The notes beneath the pieces are model-generated. The model was not told the origin of the DNA. It did no database searches and was given only the letters and a program-made list of their open reading frames with translations. DNA of 39,699 nt from an uncultured Clostridia bacterium (GTDB lineage: Bacteria; Bacillota; Clostridia; Christensenellales; CAG-917). The stretch is from assembly GCA_944372795.1 (NCBI GenBank), contig CALWAF010000012.1, forward strand, positions 1 to 39,699, read 5' to 3'. Positions 24,101 through 26,946 of this stretch are shown here, one piece after another. The position numbers and the translations under genes are program-made. Position 1 is the stretch's first letter; the number at the start of each line of letters is the position of its first letter.

Positions 24101-25722
24101 CGCGCCGTGGTGACGAAGTCATCCACGACTTCCTTGTTCTCGTCGATGAGACCCGCTTCCTTGATGGCGTCGCGGATGGTGCCGATCAGCTGATCGATGA
24201 GCCCGCCGAGCAGGTCGTTGACGTTAATGTCGGTGATGTACACCTTGCCCGTGCCGAGGATGCCGGTGAGGTCGACAAAGAGTGCCTCTTCGGCGCCCAC
24301 GTATGCGATGCTCGCGCGTACGTCGTTGTACTTGTCCGCACCGGTGAGCTCGATGAGCAGATTTGTGCCCGAATTGTCGAACATGTCAATGCCGCCGCTG
24401 ATGTGGATCTGCAGCGTGCGGTCGAGCCCGTTGATGTTGATCTGTTTGTTGAGGAAATCACCCAGCTGCTTCACTGTCTCCTCGGGCAGCTTTATGAGGG
24501 TGCCGAACGCCGCGATGAGCTGCGAGGGCGAGATGCTGTACTCTTTCAGCACCATGTCGAGGGAGACGGTGAGATCGACGGTGAGCAGCGAATAATCCTG
24601 CAATTCTTCTATATTGGTGAGTCCCCTGCCGCCGTCGGACTCGGGCGAGCCCTCGGGAGCCTTCGCCGAGGTCAGATAGGAGCGCACGTCAAGGTTGGGC
24701 TTGTCGTTGTTCCACTGTATGCCGTCGCCGCCGACGGAGATGTCGATGTGGCTCTGCTGGGTGCCGTAGATCTCTTCGAGGCTGGAGCCGACGGTGTCGA
24801 AATCGACGCCGATCTGAACGTCGACGGAATCCAGCTCGCGCTTGCCGTCGCCGTCATCCGCGGTGAGATCCGCGACAATATAAACGTTGAGCCCCTTGAT
24901 GGTGGAAAGGAGCTTGAGATCTATGCCGAGAAGGTCTTCGACCATGTCGTAGACGTCGGCGGGGATGAGGGAATCGGGACCGGGAGTGAGCAATCCGCCC
25001 AGCACGCCGCCCAAAAGGTCGGAAAGACCGATGGGCATGGTAAGACGCTGCGTGCCGTCCGATGCCGTTTCAAGACGGGAAGAACCTAACAGGTTGGGGA
25101 TGAGGCTTATGATGGAGCCCGCAAGACCTTCGTCCATGGTGAGAAGGTCATTGAGGATGAATTGGGCAAGACTCTTGTATTCGCCCTCTTCGCCGCTGGT
25201 GAGAAGTTCGCGCAAAGTTTTGACCACGGCGGTGAGGTTGAGGTCGTCCGTCTTGACCACGGTGGCGCCGGATTTGAGCCCGGTGCAGTCGTAGACCACG
25301 GTGGAGTCGAAATAGTAAAGGCCGAGGAGCATCTCGACAAGCGTACCGTCACCGTCCGCCTTCCACAGCTCCAGCAGGATCTGTGAGTTGGCGTCGTTGT
25401 TCAGGTCGATGTCGGACTGCACTTTGAGGGCGTAGGAGTAACCCAGTGCATCCTTGGCGTAGTCAAGCCCGATGACGACGTCGGAATAGACGAAATGCCC
25501 CGTGTCGGAGTTGGACTCTCTCGCCGCGTCGATGAACATATCCCATGCATCGCCGCCGGACACGGAGACGAACCCCTGCGAATCGGGAGGGGTCACATCG
25601 GGTTGTACGGGTATCGTGGGGGTGCCTGTACCGCCGCCGTCGGTGGGATTGCACGCAACGAAAGTCGCCGCCGCAATGCAGAGTACGAGCACGAATAAAA
25701 ATGCGAACTTCACCTTTCTCAT
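1555..25722 (-). CDS. Giant multi-module surface lipoprotein (8,055 residues)
   Basis: A single uninterrupted frame. The start at 25722 is chosen over the upstream ATG at 25797 because a GGAGGG site lies 6 nt before it and the product then begins with a clean lipoprotein signal: MRKVK, a hydrophobic core, lipobox FVAC with Cys24, then a Gly/Thr/Pro-rich linker. The rest is acidic and predicted extracellular. About 13 modules of roughly 280-740 residues alternate short hydrophobic beta-strands with helices. Most contain a Y-x(4-8)-LYVDxSGLG-type motif, then a disordered SEA-x-TAA-like linker. Cys/His knuckles occur at residues 1141-1155, 1492-1506, 2128-2144, 2456-2529 (three in tandem) and 6502-6520. 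Middle modules carry Tyr/Asp-rich insertions. Residues about 6521-8055 are beta-sandwich-like. There is no LPxTG, SLH or C-terminal TM, so anchoring is by the N-terminal lipid. Function unknown; adhesin/scaffold or LolA/LppX-like lipid-binding array are both possible. Confidence 0.9.
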   Translation of the reverse strand: MRKVKFAFLFVLVLCIAAATFVACNPTDGGGTGTPTIPVQPDVTPPDSQGFVSVSGGDAWDMFIDAARESNSDTGHFVYSDVVIGLDYAKDALGYSYALKVQSDIDLNNDANSQILLELWKADGDGTLVEMLLGLYYFDSTVVYDCTGLKSGATVVKTDDLNLTAVVKTLRELLTSGEEGEYKSLAQFILNDLLTMDEGLAGSIISLIPNLLGSSRLETASDGTQRLTMPIGLSDLLGGVLGGLLTPGPDSLIPADVYDMVEDLLGIDLKLLSTIKGLNVYIVADLTADDGDGKRELDSVDVQIGVDFDTVGSSLEEIYGTQQSHIDISVGGDGIQWNNDKPNLDVRSYLTSAKAPEGSPESDGGRGLTNIEELQDYSLLTVDLTVSLDMVLKEYSISPSQLIAAFGTLIKLPEETVKQLGDFLNKQININGLDRTLQIHISGGIDMFDNSGTNLLIELTGADKYNDVRASIAYVGAEEALFVDLTGILGTGKVYITDINVNDLLGGLIDQLIGTIRDAIKEAGLIDENKEVVDDFVTTARELIANGDVIRTVGTSADGEPIADTLGLVKAIIENIDVDMAENIFNLKQVQITLTQEILDYIFYKLIFVDANTGEPTGEKIPIAGDVVLGLTDNGFASSKDITIDLDLAAETGEGNVLQNFASLGVGISARFGSVENENYFDNKIAAIKADRQNGKYIKLLSFDMLKDEDGNISFDIFKDAAGNFTLDNLPLDEILAGIDSVEVGLQADILLDVKGGEFADIVYDGSEDFLLSILAAFEESFGAEATLTLRAEITDIVGLIEVINGLPDNAEIGAVLPSLLPMLNIYIELAEKGADASAAPLRAWLVNGVLHLATSEDLGGLALMVDIKPFLGEAGTTSDAISVAETDGDGIDIMGILLPLLAADDTELALGDLYVDVAIGSIMLSQVLGLLNLEGVTITDASGEDFGLDVGVSITLSDGLHIAGGDTSEGLSVGAAIGFGENFDFGLTLGGINAVINGESNIKVPEEIEFVDFLNEPYVNIGLTLGIEGDLHQSSISLGEGVGEILFPEGVGVDVALSVAGKLDLGTILAELMGTDAPERANRTELAVSIVNNLTDGDPEVLLAAYYRDGILYVDASALIGARVSVEIDLMGIVADLLKHEHVDANNDGKCDECEEAMPEAGTSAISAAGEGEGVAPKNGKTKLDLLLYISSKGVMIELAQTAAKAIASAIGIDDIGEIGAALSLNWSNLTNPDGDLLTAEATIGDLADVMVSLSSLSIGIGEGIYDEDVPSVIPSYVNLDNFSNIGKLALAEGADGKTTLDTSELALDNIYAEISGSISLGAIEDGSSDKWEVGTWIDNFTSGSDTIKEDVKSLIKRLVIAFALDNNVSTQLDFTLRALIRLPEELDVSDNSALVLDILGMSDIALEITSPGRDLLSVYVISGGDGTSTLYIASDAEGIIGGKIAVPGINIAELFASGEEKPAPNPPTPAPEGPTEASALVAADPTEEEHTCADNNNDGKCDECGKAMPNILDTILSVISSIMMTDEELKVGFGANFIGALLSALLPGGYELNAENFVQLDPNNSYLSLFYGKGEGDQRDIRIDLALAADPAMIGLSLFGIKAAVNDEYATVVPEGVDLDEFKSIFAEDGAISLSAAIGLDLELKSTGSLPDGELPVGDMLSAFIGNLALNLGLKIEEDISLGVEISVQGNIYFDSVEKTELAVEIKDSIGGELILGAYLRGKALYVDMGIISEHNFVFEETGIVAMVLQAVKDLLQGKGDATSPSEATTAAGDAEEEALDALEIVMELSSGHIALHVTEAVLLGLLGAVGGEVDIAGIFGALDLGAVADVDIDFEDPSIVVSADTNYAALKLSVTDILISNIFDEETGGNTLTDYIDGVIAGGNFQSYSASSKARFDIALSVEYTADAYYTEIKGDEIDAYPLADRYTKLPDGTFVQDNNGTYVREGKSLSDIVDALLEMPALKNALDGALSGQSATLKDLVNMLIASLGIELYIDDPIGDSLDINITGILDLEALKISDLLQSFNKNWLNLEDNATKVAILEALDLCIEIVFNPEDGAASAYIALYLIDGYLYIDLSGLGGPKISADLFGLLEKIDFKGNPFYKAPTPDDAEGEAVTAATAEAHECYDDNADGKCDYPGCGKLYASDMVGGVLNALIRAIVLRTNLDAALEGNGNIFEDGLGIDVMLPANMLGAVVALITGAEEDYVFEDFVLNSDESKISLNVGGGNGIELAVSATTDAGFNLSVAMNAGIGIDVATADDSVMTSGEMKTYLDMTELVNTVIGLINGGEEGDAPDGFGSQQITLSISGKAEFSSKSEGSYDVGSLLQQYIEDLILEINTENTFEDGIAFRLTVSADLGNIGFGALTNGKLDDDQKLDAFLKETDLTAIEAALELLDRDEAGNITDDVLAGIYLSKGNLYLDGTGVFDIVDNYSYVANFLTFVIEAVNMSKCSCGNPVDEKGAENADTPDGTCDNCGGTMPIDCYCGKYADADGNRICDNCGGYDPYCHCEEFVDKDNNGRCDNCNNLLLGAVSQAYAAVAAARAQALTAAEGDDEVRDAIAEIVYSDTAMQIVITKSVISALLAALMPDLGSLADIFDSFEVSLGAEIGKYDYVDIHDADLYKKGEEGYVKITKDDPVDGGPYYVQTADGEYIEAQPRYDLHKEAEYALNEYGTGTYVRLAGDSSVILDRDRYTFYYQAEGGNYIGITDLSEIGKGEAMVDKDVYVIRGGGYSAIERDSATGKVNTYDRRYGYVRNANGGLLRVYNPHTNLDEFYLVLGAEVGTMNANLAIGGIQLEFGRTDSIIPDYITAGKTKTPEAYDSTVHGDRDAYTYENGIYTKVAPEEGNEYYYDVPLLPFYDSVITVGASVELELAITEGEVDIGQIFAGILGDLEGMVIQIPDTSKGYSSAHLRLDLTLVLDMFNLPGSEIEIELYNLSSESGAEVRWLAAYYMNDMIYLDLSFFGLPRLAVPMTEISTLIEDLLSDLLNTSIYDNVEIGTGASEAITADDTANADADEAADMSLEDKVASLLISKRKLSVVIGNGLMRWLLSVITIGDMPLNDLVYEELQGNMNVTIDISDGIDVSLGAELRLEGDRYELYEDVDGYAETDRFYVFTERADKEKREEGLFVLDEEEGAFREASDAEISADELTLYVRHEAVKGADGGWTYYTYTEVKEGGTQEGTHYYDETKDAYVAVSEENPAPAGKDLYTKSEMADNDLPVYRYVSGADANPNDYDTVLDLYVGVNNIDLFFTEEREFTMDRDYLETFHDFNSLDTVSLSETISLELLFSALDSDAIDLSALLEYLFPDSDLDFDAVLSAVTGSDSATEILRRLNLTVSLEFKLGAFLNYLRSLAATYDLSYDEDGTRVALGSLTGDIDLITFINVIRSLIGAKKVPAADGNIYYEDANVDDLIGLEDFLNFINASVELTTVSNDGVPEHTMLGVYLSLGSNEGEDYDKNEHEGQNRYSNYFASEDGNYGYDEEAGEYKLLSALGADYDGARYSRDGSFLYPDVNGDKVRADAGLYVNLSYFGQPGVYMNLSELMAFISGMMGEEVGLGDLGGASEAITAAGGDGTADEGGLSLPIDLGELLGGGIDIELPLLTQQISSYIKAFVYGVRITSTYIRILLQTDYLNQLLDILLAPEGSPFDDDLEFNQSYLGINVDVNNYLYAPLKARADGESTIPGATFEQIDFADTRFTIDRDNTDGMYYVYTDTLTGESYLRLRDDMTDAEEAAYDVTELGYWNITPIETYLNVNGNYVLSSEASNTEWVQAERFDSAMAAEIGNAELAGTFVFYVKNDKAVDGYAVLGAVNSGIDLKDVWVVYPSENTKPFIEARVWLWGHSLSLGINMPETAAQDYTYTNVGKDKGDYDRNEKFIYVPAVIGAGTADGEVYLYYRGEYYAITAGTEGTAGNLRGADGSANVTWADFVANPYAYNLHVEVQAESFSANVPVTAADVYARDYYGYTYTYVGEGEGDYVRDGSTSLVSVPEFHADFNAPSDSYVYGDDTADYYVDSLGNLTTDAPVDYDGTVYKRDDFTFVHSTATGRFTSVADARAIFEESGGVDGEFEAWLAANYDKNAAGKVVYYDGEYIKYGDTGELYAINLTIRGSISLGQHMTYYTAEQWEEADFGALPKTEYVLVRGEYVEFNKDNSEHEGLTKYYAHADSSSSMNKVLGAILGDMDALFTVSDGYKAVLPFEIRATVKIDYRNETDYDSLYVAGLELAIDLWRTEATDDTLTHVLGLYYMSDVWNIGDNNDANDIINSAALYADLSWILGPSAKFKIDLSDYPLETLLNDKINLGELFGGTGASEAVTAAEAVGNPDKATVLLNVFSRKIALQASAGFLKLIVGLIAPNTAATLEEMLPNISIGVDINAAPYDITIGATLFDEEGKGLLDLGITLNLFGTEDKTTGMQIDFGSIEDYDTLSAARFDAVSSEYMFYHALFSRVDEDYIAANPDETYYTRDPDGGKEYIAVDKENAEKLVADGERVFVFDDDESYQAFTSAQARDSWNEKERYALIPEGYIHLENEADYNRAIGKVANYPTSLQLYVYSHNFTTGADSMVGITSIGAEGIEDASTIGKVGTKQVYVAKPADGRFDDKDASGGYVLDANGAYKKVKGFGSYQTLLGLNINELFDENGKVNTDNLLNVLIGGIADSGLESIEIGGSLSLDIKFKDVLNWTRQMSRLMAVGGSESNYFSMLLSSMAMNSAEFVSAIGLDIDLAVRLEAANLIGMLPDLMGGGEPDIMSLLPAILPGAQIYLEIAIDTNFYGEDIKGAAPIQLWVEVTDDMMLDIYITAPDLGRVTDIAPYDEENGVNKVDSTIGDFFAQGIKIVDLISLDDLLASGASAEDEPLGEATIAAEEEGGGLIIDIGDANVGIVPENIWGILDLLLGQVLFANDMLSVGLTETILAGLIEAMVPEFPKEDLELLPTFKITSGSDTTGINLLFGDGSLGVQVQLGIQGGFDDFATIEEATTALKDLIGAENSNIYGIDSYDAYFAKIAYLNAKTDGDDTVYTPVEGTSAVNVGGNAVVISTETHALAAYASPEEVWLGDRYQLTSFDADGHPVITKVEGDPYANAFELKEDRTGLYGKMTGSDYDDYQGVAGGQVTEANADGKYYVGYDGVYMLISRIEKLTGQDYTGDTYDFDEDKVTGEYVLLGDVYVTIELDDLSLALNKPFSAPDEAVKLVGEDGKPLNKSNFKNITELGIRLQTSLDIGFWGETGASINLGELADLILGIEALKTLLGGTQFVGSDLGITVGGDIGDKENAYYTVNLDAYFKFDGTLQVKLDVIDNHLTVIDNGITTHPTILSVILADDTLYADLPGVLGEGVKGKITGLGLEDMLLTALAGAGLVESAAEATTAAIDDTYGMTLHDYAYIAAAINPGYFSLQLTLAAVQAILAKVSADNPDLAVDVTLPDLGDIKIESYGDRDKGNLLSLSVKMSEAFGVSMDVKHLFIGTERIYPEGSAVPSADEYKQLFDVASGELNPDLTISLSANASLAMTSKGLKPGDEGYDDSLAGWAIGLLTNLLGANSFFVSPYSTSDTEYNEYGGPIYIKDEEGYKLFGTLVKSEDGSFKGYYYYDEEGNLVEKEKLPEGQQYYRTTMIEATFAESEVNISIELEADLNLGALISYGIGGILLSDLRLAVKLGSPFTDNGADTTVLEVYYLGSSRLSPEASGSIYTMRKAVNDGSLEAFSDAIYIDASGLGLGKIKFQGIAGLLGANIGQIYDDATAPAVSAAEGDTTEGDTSEGDTETAESGSTVSVDLAIDIAENYIGLTVDRSLIEMIFGMIDTGNVTLPQIQNLGLGLTFGENGLSSLALSSTVDPAGTGLHLTLGDFKISLDKSLETDDLVGRVQTQFAGITYSQTAGTMTLISELLEGLNAHLSVNIDKQGQMVVNSTSSAQGIELSSVLTKADSKGTFSLTGSAQNVTDGPSGQFGTVPNDYLIVLNGVSRHTESYLDNHVELDIYFGNNSIWLGGLNLGSGEGSLLDTLLGIVNGMDLGSLLGLSDMLGGIAYSDADKNEWNTVNPVATTAAEGAEPASEEGRASTAADNIPDIPDISDKTAWTDSKNAYTGRVEDHYKVENGASTYSYGLKLEGLVNKVSVNLFTKEGYQPYLSSINEKAYNSLASGRESSLISVNIELTKQGYNELMIFVYTMLLSLIHVQSDINKNWARYFMYDSDTALARHGYGNDGGRINGTYYTYTISNLFKELDSIEGNSVEATQARVNLLAPYVRTLPYALINWIIHDMAGMSRDAVRALGLFGGAATLGTLLASIGNLTTVIGNALPPFADMNDASVPNPSLNLYIDLAPESTFYGVKREIVPGIQSIELMVNAEKYGFGKNLKQGSVTGEIEEGGSSTGNFDNAYVLSINPLNLIQSGSEGEGLLSFLEADRLSSGNILTTNSGVPVDDLYIEVRDIGTKQATMYSTDGTQVGSRGTLNAEFLTDRLPTTAKVEVVDPPVHNHDVTVVWDAGAIDYTADNIAHHSFVDGVDGDTDGKCDTCGLAEISDRYGVHGTTRLAGFVYGYAMNLVVAKIPVYITNRQTVRSVKAYDSATGASSDILLKMDVDGTGAASAASLPDLIYIRFRSGGGVFGTTLTNADGSVAYAVRTDGSNYQYKVTNSTTGVTTYEYHPWNTQSTDTVTYELAVYPAYKAYVKGSETMTTADNVTYYVIDNNITKAMPMGYFSWDLSYFDYGWDGGQAAFNGTGNVPAVTVGINYQWGFAAEQYYETEVEISTAFISSEESRITYSGGRENEKFEFRSWTDFASFLGITDPASTLPKDLNDIVTGKFNGTDELNKGIDISGGSYINLRGRREGSIVRENDTTREVHWDVSALVDALNARVGEELEVQVTMFVEGFTIWRQYEKDAAGNLSLIHGMMDDVGIEIVINPEDGTSTWVVASTAEHHAQIVKEMGGLSGTVAVAQPVTVTVTIGAEPDFAWNTDDTEAASANSYRFSDGTVIDTDGGVQRYEITTAAQLYGSMPESGVVVDGATGRTKAARFDWNGFVYDTDLDYDVARLSVETGGVRSDSEVIVTLADNDEVKSAAAALTAPADGDLTDVAVSEGAVLAKRINEAKFRAMSIDPLAYKTFGDYLKAKGFDDGASVTLVLDDGRSTVKATATSWSSVFKETDELSLAGGVWQDNVATFVADGKTYQAVVPIIVNARTIEDTEIVLEGFEDGGETRRFSEMVKRYVGNGQVIEISYSLDSHMPTSVAIYNPFAFVDNDPFTKDTEVTDGEAAGTTGVDKGGEKGKVDIKITFAEGGEREYPFTLQTEAEDGTPTYIKAPADASKSEDAQVINYTIGYSEKSESTAFNGSVEVSFRALRLNANNISSDIAVNDIVVNDLDGENVDFAPYSGMTTRDGKKLVALFETTDENGDGKKLSELVELVGNGVTGSVTFYLEGRFIAEGEAVPEGYEKLKNNGYKLVNGSYVPVTVTETPGGEGEESVKTSGDTYFYFYLASYTLKADELTWDHSGISYNYNGGVKRTSVTIAHGAMKGTIQMPVNIVDGKIAKLYFNGEAAGATAPDYSKYFEYTVNGEIKTNTDGSTYFAEKWNGTQLVFDPFDGRVIDQQVTHKGEDGKTDIFDCYTYFPTKVGFTTVDGCIVDGVSVTWSNLAGIRDTYRGGYYNVRLTVAAQGEYKAEGETEPSYAVAAQGFTAEEFVHVESRVAVEGSLSDTKDAEGNVINLPQPGLVGQDNIDPYTFDISSFREEVEKITSVSVTIGVDDTYFFGTNGKGGMVTEDDPTPDDEGYTLVWSFTSMTVNYLGGKVALIAQLTGPDGSVQNYEITYLVQRKLATSLTGTKGGAGNVKGYTVGADPDAAEFGVARPGAGGSYEIDPYNPFTRTLPTGWEIGVKVWDVSLDSGNVVLDTEPSDETLTESYLTATMPSNANLTIDKIKAGGAAGEASLQITGGQRIRIPVSIKKVDISEQPAPTTSDLHTGRDLDGSIEIGGHKVLIAWHGTVTVTYNVDQTAKYDVTFVNPTGGTVTAPAIPGRTVTYNLTPYIGAIVDTAGRVVMDGDVPACQIVGKATGEI
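18136..18357 (-). other. Triple Cys-knuckle cluster inside the giant lipoprotein
   Basis: Encodes residues 2456-2529 with 12 cysteines arranged as three tandem units of C-x-C followed about 14-19 residues later by C-D-N-C. A DADGN-, DKDNNG- or DTPDG-type acidic loop lies just before each CDNC pair. Single versions ([HC]-x-[HC] ... DxNxDGKCDxC) occur at residues 1141-1155, 1492-1506, 2128-2144 and 6502-6520. The spacing of four Cys/His ligands fits a small metal-binding knuckle; the DxNxDG core resembles an EF-hand/dockerin calcium loop. Confidence 0.7.
25651..25722 (-). other. Lipoprotein signal peptide of the giant protein
   Basis: Residues 1-24: a basic n-region (MRKVK), a hydrophobic core of about 15 residues, and lipobox F21-V22-A23-C24. 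The -3 Phe is less usual than Leu, but the -1 Ala and Cys are standard. Cys24 would be lipidated by Lgt and become the mature N-terminus. The next 25 residues are Gly/Thr/Pro rich and probably form a flexible tether. Confidence 0.85.
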
Positions 25723-25750
25723 AAACTTCCCTCCTATGCCTTTGCGCGTA

Positions 25751-25816
25751 CCCTTAACGCGCCCGCATAGATAATAATACGAGCAAATTATACGCACGCC
25801 CGTAGGGCGTTAAGGG
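25751..25816. promoter_or_regulatory. Perfect 10-bp inverted repeat around the giant-gene promoter
   Basis: CCCTTAACGC (25751-25760) and GCGTTAAGGG (25807-25816) are exact inverted copies 46 bp apart. On the minus strand they bracket the TATAAT at 25787-25792. One arm overlaps the -35 region and the other falls near +20. The layout suits a pair of operator half-sites with looping, or a regulator binding two sites. No regulator gene is in the window. Confidence 0.5.
25787..25792 (-). promoter_or_regulatory. Probable -10 element of the giant lipoprotein gene
   Basis: A perfect TATAAT on the minus strand, about 65 nt before the ATG at 25722, in a locally AT-rich stretch. No good TTGACA lies 17 bp upstream; the -35 region is occupied by one arm of the inverted repeat, which fits an activator-dependent or repressed promoter. 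Confidence 0.5.
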
Positions 25817-25920
25817 GGTCGTTAAATATAATTAACAAAACATTAAATCCGTGAAAACAGTCGGTTTTTCGCACTTATCGGCGCCTTTTCACCTTTTTTT
25901 CACGGGCGGAAAAAAATTTT

Positions 25921-25953
25921 GAAAATAAAAAACAGACGCAAATATTGCGTCTG
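25921..25953 (-). terminator. Terminator after the PIG-L gene
   Basis: CAGACGCAA (25933-25941) and TTGCGTCTG (25945-25953) form a 9-bp stem with a 3-nt loop. It is followed on the minus strand by TTTTTTATTTTC. It lies 25 nt after the stop codon at 25978 and separates this gene from the giant-gene promoter. Confidence 0.85.
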
Positions 25954-25977
25954 CTCCTTTTTCGGTTACGCTGTGCG

Positions 25978-26772
25978 CTATATGTGCAGCTCCCTTCTGA
26001 AATTGTCAAGTTTTTCCGCCGCGAAATCCTCCATGCTCTGCCCTTTCGTGAGCGGCGTCAGATCCAGCGCATAGATGAGAGCCGTCGCCTCGTCCCCCTC
26101 GTGGCTCTGATAGAACGTGGCGTTTGCGGCACGGCGCGCCATGGACGCGATGTCGTAACGCTTGACGGCATTCTGCGAGACGAAACACGCCATGAGCCTC
26201 GCCGCAAGGTCGTCCGAACCGCTGACGTCCAGCGCAATCTTGTCCGCGTCGGCGGGCCAATCCAGATCCCGCCACACTTCGCATCCGTACACTTTGAGCG
26301 GCTTATGCCGCTCATCCAGCCTGTTTATCGCGGCGAGGGCGACTTCGCAAGCCGCAACGTGGGTGGGATGACGGTCAAAGGGATTGTGCAGATACACCGC
26401 TTCCAACGCAGGCAGCGAGGCAAACACCTCCGCCAGCTCGTCGGCGAGCGATCCTCCCTCCTTCGCCGTGCGCTTGACTTCGGCGGAAGTGCGCTCGAAA
26501 AGCCACAACGCCTCATACTTTCCCGCCTCGGCGGCACGCTTTTGCTCCGCCGTGCGCAGAAGCGCCATGTCCTCGTCGCCGACCGCGGCATATTCCTTCG
26601 ACCTCGGACACTGTCCGCCGTCCGTCAGCACCGCGGCGGCAAACCCGCCTCCATCGCGGTATGCCTTGAAGATGCCGTCCAAGGCAAGCATCTCCACGTC
26701 GTCCTTGTGGGCAGACACCGCCATATATCTCACTGCGGCGCCGCTCGCGCTCTTCGGCACGAATTTTTCCAT
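25978..26772 (-). CDS. PIG-L family (GlcNAc-type) deacetylase
   Basis: 264 residues, cytoplasmic (no signal peptide). The family's metal-binding motif HxDDxE is present as H22-K-D24-D25-V-E27, followed by TDGG at 50-53. The second motif HPTHV (H135, H138) completes the zinc site. PIG-L/LmbE enzymes remove the acetyl group from N-acetylglucosaminyl substrates (GlcNAc-PI, bacillithiol and mycothiol precursors, chitooligosaccharides); the actual substrate is unknown. The start at 26772 follows a GGGAGGG site; an in-frame ATG at 26808 overlaps an operator and lacks such a site. Three ACACG-N3-CGTGT palindromes lie upstream, so expression is probably repressor-controlled. Its neighbours (mutarotase-like protein, GH20) point to amino-sugar catabolism. 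Confidence 0.88.
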   Translation of the reverse strand: MEKFVPKSASGAAVRYMAVSAHKDDVEMLALDGIFKAYRDGGGFAAAVLTDGGQCPRSKEYAAVGDEDMALLRTAEQKRAAEAGKYEALWLFERTSAEVKRTAKEGGSLADELAEVFASLPALEAVYLHNPFDRHPTHVAACEVALAAINRLDERHKPLKVYGCEVWRDLDWPADADKIALDVSGSDDLAARLMACFVSQNAVKRYDIASMARRAANATFYQSHEGDEATALIYALDLTPLTKGQSMEDFAAEKLDNFRRELHI

Positions 26773-26804
26773 ATTCCCTCCCGAGGCTCTCCGCCCCGAA
26801 TAGT

Positions 26805-26817
26805 ACACGTTTCGTGT
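26805..26817. promoter_or_regulatory. Operator copy 1 (ACACG-N3-CGTGT)
   Basis: ACACGTTTCGTGT, a 13-bp palindrome 33 bp upstream of the PIG-L start codon. It is one of three copies with identical 5-bp arms. Its position between promoter region and gene fits a repressor site. Confidence 0.7.
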
Positions 26818-26858
26818 TTCAACCGCCTCGGCGCGTCACGCCGTCGGCGGCATATATC

Positions 26859-26871
26859 ACACGAAACGTGT
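26859..26871. promoter_or_regulatory. Operator copy 2 (ACACG-N3-CGTGT)
   Basis: ACACGAAACGTGT, with its centre 54 bp from copy 1. A GATATATG stretch directly beside it on the minus strand may be the -10 region of the PIG-L promoter, but no good -35 is visible. Confidence 0.7.
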
Positions 26872-26921
26872 CATTTTCTGTCGATTTATGTCGTTTTTGC
26901 TTCGCTTTGCTCGGCGCTTGA

Positions 26922-26934
26922 ACACGAATCGTGT
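26922..26934. promoter_or_regulatory. Operator copy 3 (ACACG-N3-CGTGT)
   Basis: ACACGAATCGTGT. With flanking bases it extends to a perfect 15-bp palindrome (AACACGA, A, TCGTGTT). It lies 63 bp from copy 2 and just after the stop codon (26947) of the upstream gene. The 54- and 63-bp centre spacings are close to 5 and 6 helical turns, so all three sites would face the same side of the DNA. Confidence 0.7.
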
Positions 26935-26946
26935 TTTACGTTCTTG

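Noticed and set aside
18184..25089. Very long open frames on the plus strand opposite the giant gene (up to about 2,300 codons; others at 1111-4725, 4948-6888, 6931-10554, 12031-15870 and 15895-18012)
   Set aside because: They are antisense shadows of a GC-rich gene that avoids certain codons. Their translations are unnatural (runs of Arg, His, Val, Asp, Glu), lack start signals and resemble no protein family, while the minus-strand frame has signal peptide, motifs and repeats.
25723..25797. Upstream start of the giant gene (25 extra residues)
   Set aside because: That ATG overlaps the promoter TATAAT region and lacks a ribosome site, and the added residues would bury the lipoprotein signal.
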